Part shown: piece by piece, positions 56,680 to 64,000 of the stretch
Position numbering within the stretch: position 1 is the stretch's first letter
Layout: each line of letters starts with the position of its first letter
Made by a program: the position numbers and the translations under genes
Notes under the pieces: generated by a model
Told to the model about the DNA's origin: nothing
What the model saw: only the letters and a program-made list of their open reading frames with translations
The model's database searches: none
Source: Dendrocalamus latiflorus
Taxonomy: Eukaryota > Streptophyta > Magnoliopsida > Poales > Poaceae
Direction: 5' to 3'
Assembly: GCA_017311315.1 (NCBI GenBank)
Contig: CM029650.1
Location: forward strand, 15,973,118-16,037,117
Length of the DNA: 64,000 bases

Positions 56680-59130
56680 TCACTCTCTACCACAAACTCC
56701 ATAAAAGACCCCCCTGATCTCACTCATCTTCACGTTTTTGAGTGTCTTTACTACCAAACACTTCCTCTATTGCACCGCATAAACTCGCCCCTCGCTCAAT
56801 TGCTTGTGTCTTCCTCTGCTATCCCTCCTCACATAAAGGATATCGTTGCCTCGGCCTTGCCACTGGCCGTGTCCATATTTCAAGACATGTCACATTCAAT
56901 GAGTCCACTTTTCCTTTTGCTGGCCACCAGCCATCCAACACCACACATTCCACTTCGTCTCCAGATTTTTTGTTGGAATAGGTACATGATTCGGCATCTC
57001 TTTTGCCCCCATGCTGGACGATCACGACCGATTCACCACAGTTGGATCACCACGGCCGATCAACCACGGTCGGACGACCACGACTGATCGATAATAGCCA
57101 GACGACCACAACTGGATGACCATGACCGATCGATTATGGCCGGTCGACCACAACCGGACGACAACGACCAATTGACCTTGGTCGGTCGACCACGATCGAT
57201 TGACCATGGCCAGTCGACCACGGCTAGACGACCATGACTGATCAACCATGGCCAAACGACCACAGCCAGATGACTACGACTGATTGACCATGGCCAGTGA
57301 CCACGTCCGAACGACCACGGCCGATCGACCACGGTGGGACGAACACAACCAAACGACCACGGCCGATAGACCATAACTGATCGACCATGGCCAGACAACC
57401 ATAACCGATCAACCATTGGCAGATGGCCACGACTAGTCTACTACTGTGCTGGTTCCCACAACGCCTGAGCCACCGACTCCTGCGCTCATCCAGGCCCCTA
57501 CCCCGGCTGAACCAGTCTCTCAACCTACCCCCGGACTGCATCCCATGGTCACCCGGGCATGCGACGGCATGGTCAAGCCAGTGCACTAGCTCAACCTCTC
57601 AATGACGCACTCCTCGGTCACTCCGATACCCACCAATTATTGAAGCGCCCTTGCATACTCCAATTGGCGTAAAGCCATGTCCGATGAGTATGGTGCACTC
57701 ATGGATAATGGTACCTGGTCACTCATTCCATGGCCGCTCGGCACTAATGTCATCTCTAGTAAATGGATTTTTAAGCACAATTTCCATTCCGATGGCTCCC
57801 TTGCTCGGCACAAAGCGCGGTGGGTTGTTTGTGGGTTCTCTCAGCAACTCGACGTGGACTTTGACGAGACCTTCAGCCCTATTGTGAAGCCCTCTATGAT
57901 CTACATCGTCCTCACCCTCGCCACCTCCCATGCCTAGCCGATTCATTAGTTGGATGTCAAGAATGCTTTTTTCCATGGCAATCTTGATGAAACTATGTAC
58001 TGCCAGCAACCTTCTGGATTCATGGATCCCTCTCACCCAGAGCATGTCTGTTATCTTCACAAATCCCTGTACGGATTGAAGCAAGCACCTCGTGCTTGGT
58101 ACCAGTGTTTTGCCTCGCACATCCGTACTATGAGGTTTGTTGCTTCGGCTTGTGACACATCTCTATTTATGTTAAAGGATGGAGCGCATCTCACTTTTCT
58201 CCTTCTCTACATCAACATCATCCTCACAACATCAACTCCACAGCTTCTGGAGCATATCACCCATCACCTCCACTTTGAGTTTTCCATGTGGACCTTGGTG
58301 AGCTTCACTACTTCTTCAGCATCTCTATCACTTGGACAGCACATGGGTTATTCCTATCTCAGCGCCAGTACGCTGTTGACTTACTTCAGCGTATCAGCAT
58401 GGCTGAATGTCACTCTACATTGACTCCTATTGACGCTTGTGCCAAGCTATCCACCTCTTATGGCTCTCCTATCGCTGATCCAACGGAATACCAGAGCCTC
58501 ACTAGCGCCCTCCAGTACCTGACTCTCACACGTCCGGGCTTGGCGTATGTTGTCCAGCAGGTGTGCCTCTTTATGCATTCTTCATGTGAGCCTCACCTCG
58601 CCTTGATTAAGTAGATTTTCTACTATTTCAAGGGCTCCCTAGATCACAACCTCTCCATCGGCTCCTCGCCTACCTCGACACTGACAGTCTACTCTGACGC
58701 CGACTGGGCCAGTCGCCTCGACTCTCATCTCTCCACGTCGAGTTAATGCGTCTACCTCAGTGACAATTTGGTTTCATGGTCCTCCAAGCGTCAAACAACT
58801 GTGTCACGGTCTAGTGCTAAGGCCGAATACCGAGCTGTCGCTCACGCTATCGTCGAGTGCTGCTGGTTATGCCAGCTTCTACAGGAGCTACATCATCCCC
58901 TTGTCATAGCCACAGTTGTATACTGTGACAACGTCAGTGCCGTTTACAGGTCGTCAAACCCCATCCAGCACTGCCGAACCAAACACATCGAGATCGACAT
59001 CCATTTTGTTAGAGAAAAAGTGTCGTTTGGTGAAGTGCGTGTTCTGCATGTGTCGTCTTCTCATCAATTTGCTGATATCATGACGAAGGGGTTGCCTACA
59101 CAGCTGTTCACTAATTTCGATTCAGGCTTT
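56680..59130 (+). pseudogene. Copia element 3 pol, 5'-truncated, plus strand
   Basis: It starts within the integrase C-terminus (HLHVFECLYY, then out of frame APHKLAPRSIACVF and RVHISRHVTFNESTFPF) and passes through a linker interrupted by a minisatellite. RT begins with NWRKAMSDEYGALMDNGTW and has VISSKWIFKHNFHSDGSLA, DVDFDETFSPIV, LDVKNAFFHGNL and SLYGLKQAPRAWYQ. At the catalytic position it reads LLLYINIILTTS, so both Asp of YVDD are lost. RNase H follows: VYSDADWA, SSAKAEYRAVAHA, CDNVSAVY and ADIMTKGL (near 59090). Stops near 57935, 58612 and 58744 and frameshifts near 56745 and 58290 confirm decay. Gag, protease and the 5' LTR are absent. Confidence 0.9.
57017..57423. repeat. 14-bp minisatellite in the copia 3 linker
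   Basis: About 29 degenerate units with alternating forms GACGACCACGRCCR and ATCGACCATGGCCA. It sits between integrase and RT, with copia sequence on both sides. Three units make 42 bp, so open frames cross it with a 14-residue period; those are not genes. Confidence 0.9.
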
Positions 59131-59440
59131 GCGTTCAGTCACTTCCTGCATCCATGCAAGGATTGCAGGCTGGTATTAGAGATAACTTTCCTCGTACAGT
59201 TAGCTATAGATAGAAATAGTCTTTCCTTGTTTCCAAAGCTAACCACTAGTTGTATCAATCCCAGATTATACTCCAACTTCTCTGTATATGCACAGCGATT
59301 GCCGATGCTATATATATGTGCACACCCAGGCGTTATGCCATGCGGTGCTTGCCTCCTCTCTCTCATTCGTTCTGTTTTAGAGCACATGCAAGAGAACATA
59401 GTAGAGGAGAAGGAGAGCCACAACTATTCACTAATGTGTA
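59131..59440 (+). other. Probable copia 3 3' end and LTR remnant
   Basis: After RNase H, GGTATTAGAGATAACTTTCCT (59171-59191) resembles the start region of plant copia LTRs, and a TATATATGTGC (59311) is TATA-like. No TG start, CA end or partner LTR was found, so the call is tentative. Confidence 0.35.
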
Positions 59441-60424
59441 TGCATTCTATACATGAGGCTCGTTGTTTTGTTCATCATGTTCACAAATATTCTTGCACCA
59501 ATCCTAAGGTTTTTAATTCGTACAAAATACATATTTCAAAAGAGTATCAAGTTTATTTTCTAACAGATCAAACAGTGTATGATTTAGAACTTCCTGTGAA
59601 AAGTTATGACAAGTTGAGTACATACTGCGCAGGCAGTCCCGAACGACACACGGGAGTTGACAACTTGTGGAGTTCGTGGATTGTATGGCATCTTTAGGTG
59701 GTATATGTCTACTCCAAGACTTTCCAAAGGTTTAGAGCACTTTCTTTTTCTTGTTTCTCATGGATTTGGTTCATCCCAAACAAGGGAATTGAAGACAAGA
59801 AGGTTTGTGGTTCATCCCAAAGAAGTGAATTGAAGACGAGAAAGTATAGATACAATTTGGATTCGATTCGGAACAACCAGTAGGGCTTGATTTAAAAAAT
59901 TTGTAACTTTCACAAACGGAGTCCAATTTCAGAGTTTTTATACTCATTGGAAAGCTCATTTGAAGGCCCACGCAATGGATGGGGTGCCAGCCTTAGAAAC
60001 CTTATAGTCACATCACAATCTCTGAAACAAACCAATGGTTGTAAATTTAAGTTTCCTTTTTTTTGTATTGAAGTTCAAATCTTGTTTACATGTTTTAGGA
60101 GGGCCATATAGCCAAGGGGTGCATCCTATGTACAGACCACTTTTGATAATATTTTTTAGATTGCATGTTGCATCTACTAGCGTTCACGCTTGTTCTTCCT
60201 AGTTGATTTGACGCGCGCAGCCCAATCTACAGGGGAATCAAGTGTTATTCTTCCCAATATCGTTATGTCTTTCTGCTGGGAATTGAGAGATCAATATTCC
60301 TTATTTGATGGTCGGTGGAGAACATCACACATGTGATTAGGCAAATTAAAGAGTTTCAATCCCATTGCATTGCCAGTGGAGGATCAACTACGGTTCGTCA
60401 AACTTACGCGCAAGTTATCGTCGA
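59441..60424. other. Spacer, nothing recognised
   Basis: AT-rich. A short imperfect direct repeat (GGTTCATCCCAAA(C/G)AAG...GAATTGAAGAC) occurs at 59768 and 59811. No gene or element end found. 60417-60424 (ATCGTCGA) is the left duplication of the MITE. Confidence 0.35.
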
Positions 60425-60963
60425 TAGGGGTGAAAAGTGGATACGAATTATCCGTATAATCCGGTTAACGTATTCGATAGGATGCGAATATGGTATAGAT
60501 TTTTCCATCCAATTAATAGTTTCTATCATATTCGTATTCGAAGTCACATAAAAATATGGATGTGAACATGGTATGGACTTTTACCATCCGAAATGTTATT
60601 TTATCCAGATTATCCGTATCCATATTCGTATTCAACGAAGCAATATGCATATTTTATTACAATATGACTAATTACTTGGACAAGTTTTTTTAGTTGATCG
60701 TGAATTCGTGTTTCTTTAGGTGAAGTAAATGAATTAGAATGATTAAGCGTGATTGTACGAGGATAAAATGTTATTAATGTTTTCATACTACATAAGTTAT
60801 GAGGATATCCGGATCTGACCGAATTGAGTAGATATTCAATTTGTATTCGTATTCGTTGCAATATTCAATTCATATTCGTATTCAAGAATATTCATATTCA
60901 TATCTATATTCGTTTACAAATACGAATATGATTTGAGTACTATCCGATCCATTTTCACCCCTA
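60425..60963. mobile_element. hAT-type MITE, copy 3 (539 bp, opposite orientation)
   Basis: Ends TAGGGGTGAAAAGTGGAT and ATCCATTTTCACCCCTA, flanked by ATCGTCGA and ATCATCGA (8 bp, one change). The interior aligns in reverse with the copies at 35795-36323 and 41393-41924 (for example AAGTAAATGAATTAGAATGA). An independent insertion, since the flanks differ. Confidence 0.92.
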
Positions 60964-62060
60964 ATCATCGATCCTACGTTGAGAAATTAGACACCCTGTA
61001 TCACAGCGTCTACACAACACACCATATCCTCCCTTGTCCGGGTGAGAACCAACAAAGACTTTTAATAAAAAGAAGTAACCAACATAGTTTTTCTAAGAGA
61101 AGTCAAAACTCAAAAGCCGCAGTAGATAGGCAAAAGGGAACCAAGAAACTGGAAGAGTTACAGATAATTCTTTACTCCTCCACATCCTAAAATATTGCCA
61201 TAATAAGATATTAATATGTGCATTGACGTGGATATAGACTGAGTCTGAAAGTTTTAGTCCTAGCAAATAATTCAAAGCCATACATCTCTCTCAGCTTTTG
61301 CAATACAGAAATACGGGAGACCTATTTTACAGACATTAGAGAGTATTAGACTATTAGTACTTACGATGCAACTATTTTACTTATTTGGTGATGCTAAGGA
61401 TAACAGTAGCCATGCATCTAGGTGAAGAAAGCTTGCAATAAAGAATAAGGCAGTAGGCACACAATAGAAGTAAGTCAGGTGACTGATTCCCTGTAGTGAA
61501 AACATAAGTTGTCGCTGGCAAAGTTGTTTTGCAGGTTACATTTCCATTACGTATCAATGACTGGGTAATGCAACAGAATCAGAATATGAAATCTTAGCAA
61601 TAATTCTTCATATGTATAGTAAATTTTATATAAAAATAGGTTCTTTTGGTAACTCTGAAAGTATCAAGAACAATTTTTTTCCAGCAATGTACAATAGGAT
61701 CAGGTCAGTTTCAGTTTAACAAATGTATTTCAAACACATTTAAGAATGTCATTCCTTCTTCTAGGTTATCACTCTGCCATCAAAACAAAAACAAATGCAT
61801 TCTAAGATTATTTCAAGCAATCACTACTCAAACTCTTTCAATTTATATAACTACTGTTATATCTAATCTACCTATATGTTGTTACAGGTAAGTCCACACA
61901 GTTATTAGTTTACTATTCAAATCACACTGAGATAATAGTTTACATATAAGACATCATTTTCTATTCCCAGAACAAAAGCAAGGGCACAGCTGTCTGATGC
62001 TAATAGTGCAGTACATAATATTAACATCTGCACAATTAAATACACTTATGCACGTTGCTC
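60964..62060. other. Spacer, nothing recognised
   Basis: AT-rich sequence without a convincing gene, repeat or element end. The frames at 61646-61891 and 60933-61190 are uncharacteristic. Confidence 0.35.
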
Positions 62061-62560
62061 ACTTGGCTGGAATGTCAGCATGCATCCCAGCCCGCCTCCA
62101 CCGTTCTATGCACTCACCAATAATTTTCATGGGTATATACATGCATCCCAACCCCCAAATAGCCCGCGGCTTTCCGGCCCCGCGTGAGGCCACGTCGCCC
62201 CAGCGCCTCCCTCGGCCGGCGCGTGGCGGAGGAATCCGCGTACGGCCGGGGGAGGCACTTTCCTCCGGTTTTTTCGAAATTACGTACAGGTCCTTTTTCC
62301 TCGCGAATAGATCCCTGGGAGTTTTTTTAGGAAAAAATTTTTGGATAGCGCCCCGCGGATTTCCATAATTACGTATAGGTCCTTATTTACTTACATCCAG
62401 GTCCTTACAGGTCCTCGTTTTCCCAAAAAACCCCTTTTATTTTTCCGAAATTACGAATTTGTCCTCGATTTTTTTTGAAAAAAACCCCACGAATTATCGC
62501 ATCTTTTATTTTGGTACATACGGTGGCTGGCGCGGCGTGTCGCCACGCCTTCGAGGCTAG
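62061..62560 (-). other. Sequence resembling a copia leader
   Basis: GC-rich 62160-62260 followed by repeated CCGAAATTACG(T/A)A...GGTCCT motifs (62270-62480). The minus strand is like the leader of copia element 1 near 30360-30640 (TCGTAATTTTTGAAA, AAGGTCCTCAG). No gag or LTR is attached. Possibly a fragment of that family. Confidence 0.35.
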
Positions 62561-62768
62561 TATGTGTTAAGCGGCACAGTATGTTTTCATACTCCAGAGA
62601 TCTTTGCAGTCTCTCATTAATTTTTTAGCGTGTGTTGGAGACATACACGTGTATGTGCATGTGGTGCATGTGAGTCTTTTTTGTACCCAAAAAAACAGTG
62701 ATGCACACACAGTTATACAGGATGTGGTCAAAACTGTTCTTGGAATGTACAAACTCACCGTTAGCCAA

Positions 62769-62981
62769 TCACGGCCACACTGTGACCACAGACACGACAT
62801 GCCGATCCTTGCCCTCATCGAACGGCAGGAAGACATACGAGCCCGAAAATTCATTGTAGATCTCCCCGCTGACTTCCCCATGTAGCGCACGGTAGTGCAT
62901 ATACAAAACCACGTTGGTCACCATTCCATACAGCATCAGCACCGCCGTGCCGACCACCCCCTTCACCACCACGGGCATCAT
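62769..62981 (-). CDS. Possible small membrane protein, 70 aa
   Basis: From an ATG at 62979-62981 the minus strand encodes MMPVVVKGVVGTAVLMLYGM, continuing as a hydrophobic segment of about 25 residues. Next are LYMHYRALHGE and a C-terminal part with GSYVFLPFDEGKDRHVVSVV, ending TVWP. The open frame extends upstream to 63032 without ATG (a TTG start would be needed). The layout of one membrane segment followed by LPxDxGKxxHVVSVV reminds me of small uncharacterised plant membrane proteins; this is recall, not a search. The context is TE-rich, with no visible promoter, so it may be a fragment. An alternative reading as chance ORF is weakened by the ordered composition. Confidence 0.4.
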   Translation of the reverse strand: MMPVVVKGVVGTAVLMLYGMVTNVVLYMHYRALHGEVSGEIYNEFSGSYVFLPFDEGKDRHVVSVVTVWP

Positions 62982-63040
62982 ACGTCTCCGGAACCACCCC
63001 ACAGAACCCCCCAGAGCGTCACTCAAACAAACCAAAAATT

Positions 63041-64000
63041 AGCAAAATTTTGAATTTTCAAGAATTTTGGCCAAATTTAAAAAATTTCACAATTCAAAAG
63101 TTTTTCAACAAAATATGCTTTCCCTTGTTGGTTCCTGTCTTCTCTAACCATTGGCGCCATTCCTTTTCCCGCTTCCTCCCCTGCTCTTCATGCCAACCGG
63201 CCGAGCTCAATTCACTGCCCATGTCATTTGCAACCGTTGCTGCCACCTTCATCAACAATTGTACCATGATGCTACCATCTTTGGCACCCACCATAAAAGC
63301 CTATTACTTGGCCACACGCCAAGGCCATTCCACCCCACCTTACCGCCACCGCTAAACATCGCCCCTGGTCGACATGTGTGCCCGCACTTCTTGACCACAG
63401 CCACTCGCGAGCTCACTAGCGTCAAGGATGCACCAAGCCCAATGCACCACCATGGCTGCCGACCAAGCCACCGAAGACCACCAAACCCTCTCGATCGCCA
63501 CCTCGTCGGCCACGCGCCACCACCCGAAGCAATCTACTACTGCTCCCACCGCCTCCAGAGGGCTATAAAGCCTTGCCAGTTCCACCATTCACCTGCATTG
63601 GCACCCAATCACCCCAATCCGCTACTGCTCCCACTGCCTCTGAGGGTTATAAAGCCTTGCCAGTTCCACCATTCGCCTGCATTGGTGCCCAATCACCCAC
63701 TGACCTCCTCTCTTCCAATTCCAGCCAAGTCTTCGCTGACACCACTGGAAATCCGACAGTAAGCCCAAATACCCAATTCTGAGCCTTCATTATTTCCCAC
63801 TTGCCTTCAATCATAGCACCTGTGCGACCCCACGAACTTCACTGTTCCTTTGCCTCGGTCTGCCTAAGCCTCTAAACCTCTAGGGACAACTTCCTCCGTC
63901 CGGTCAAGCCAACTCGTTGTGGACGGCCTTCCACAAAACTTTAGAGCCCGAGCTATCTCCACCATGACCTTCCTCATGCCCCAGAGATACTAAAACTGCC
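63041..64000 (+). mobile_element. Start region of a long LTR, plus orientation, runs off the window
   Basis: The AT-rich stretch 63041-63120 followed by a Pro/His/Ser-coding-like GC-rich block resembles 5916-6900 of the truncated LTR (CCAGAGATACTAAAACTGCC at the end versus CCAGAGATGCTCAAAGACC). The TG start was not located. The open frames here (63151-63762 and others) are low-complexity and taken as LTR sequence. Confidence 0.5.
63541..63710. repeat. 85-bp tandem duplication
   Basis: Two adjacent copies of TGCTCCCAC(C/T)GCCTC...GCCCAATCACC, starting at 63541 and 63626, with about eight differences. Includes TATAAAGCCTTGCCAGTTCC in both. Confidence 0.9.

Noticed and set aside
57022..57586. 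Minus-strand frames rich in Trp, Ser, Gly and Arg with a repeating pattern
   Set aside because: Direct translation of the 14-bp minisatellite; the period explains the pattern.
1..64000. tRNA, rRNA or CRISPR-like arrays
   Set aside because: None seen; the only tRNA-related sequences are retroelement primer-binding sites, and the tandem arrays lack the spacer-repeat pattern of CRISPR.

Overview
The window is plant nuclear DNA, almost certainly from a grass and most likely rice (Oryza). The clues are the mix of very long LTRs, small Ty1/copia elements, hAT and Tourist-like MITEs, a CACTA element with subterminal CACAGACGGT motifs, and remnants of laccase and SAUR genes. There are no bacterial features. 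No intact conserved host gene is convincing. Nearly all the sequence is transposable elements (TEs) of several ages, nested in one another, plus a few broken host genes. Most long open frames lie inside LTRs or minisatellites and are not genes.

Layout. 1-2219 is the end of a long LTR that sits directly against, and truncates, a decayed laccase gene (2220-3761). 4222-5915 and 8767-10268 are two direct copies of a dispersed repeat, separated by a 5'-truncated LTR (5916-8766). The first copy carries a 435-bp MITE. A third copy lies inverted at about 37340-39060. 11231-13720 holds an LTR fragment and then an LTR with its primer-binding site.

13727-36361 is a nested stack. An anonymous segment, also present once and uninterrupted at 40236-41962, was hit by two elements. 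The first is a Ty3/gypsy-type element (13996-25933, target-site duplication GTAAT) that has gag and an antisense spliced ORF but no pol. The second is a minus-strand Ty1/copia element (26437-35284, duplication GAAAG). Each was then hit by a solo LTR: 16213-21742 (duplication CTGCA) and 31121-34834 (duplication TCAAC). Four exact 5-bp duplications and the undisrupted paralogue support this order.

36357-40318 is bounded by inverted arms of about 300 bp. 42529-44274 is a non-autonomous hAT element with a perfect 8-bp duplication. 45357-45456 is a 100-N assembly gap beside a small LTR element inserted in a SAUR gene. 47121-53281 is a minus-strand copia region that looks like a fusion of two related elements: its LTRs are very different, it has no target-site duplication and it has two gag starts. 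55067-56679 is the 5' part of a CACTA (En/Spm) element. It runs straight into a truncated plus-strand copia pol (56680 to about 59130) whose integrase-RT linker contains a 14-bp minisatellite. 60425-60963 is a third hAT MITE, 62769-62981 a possible small membrane-protein gene, and 63041-64000 the start of another long LTR.

I found no evidence for an undescribed functional system. The observations most worth following are the pol-less gypsy element with its antisense gene, the chimeric copia element with palindromic leader repeats, the copia linker minisatellite, the inverted/direct duplication at 36-42 kb, and the SAUR locus hidden by the gap. All coordinates were read by eye. LTR boundaries supported by target-site duplications are reliable to a base; other boundaries are approximate.
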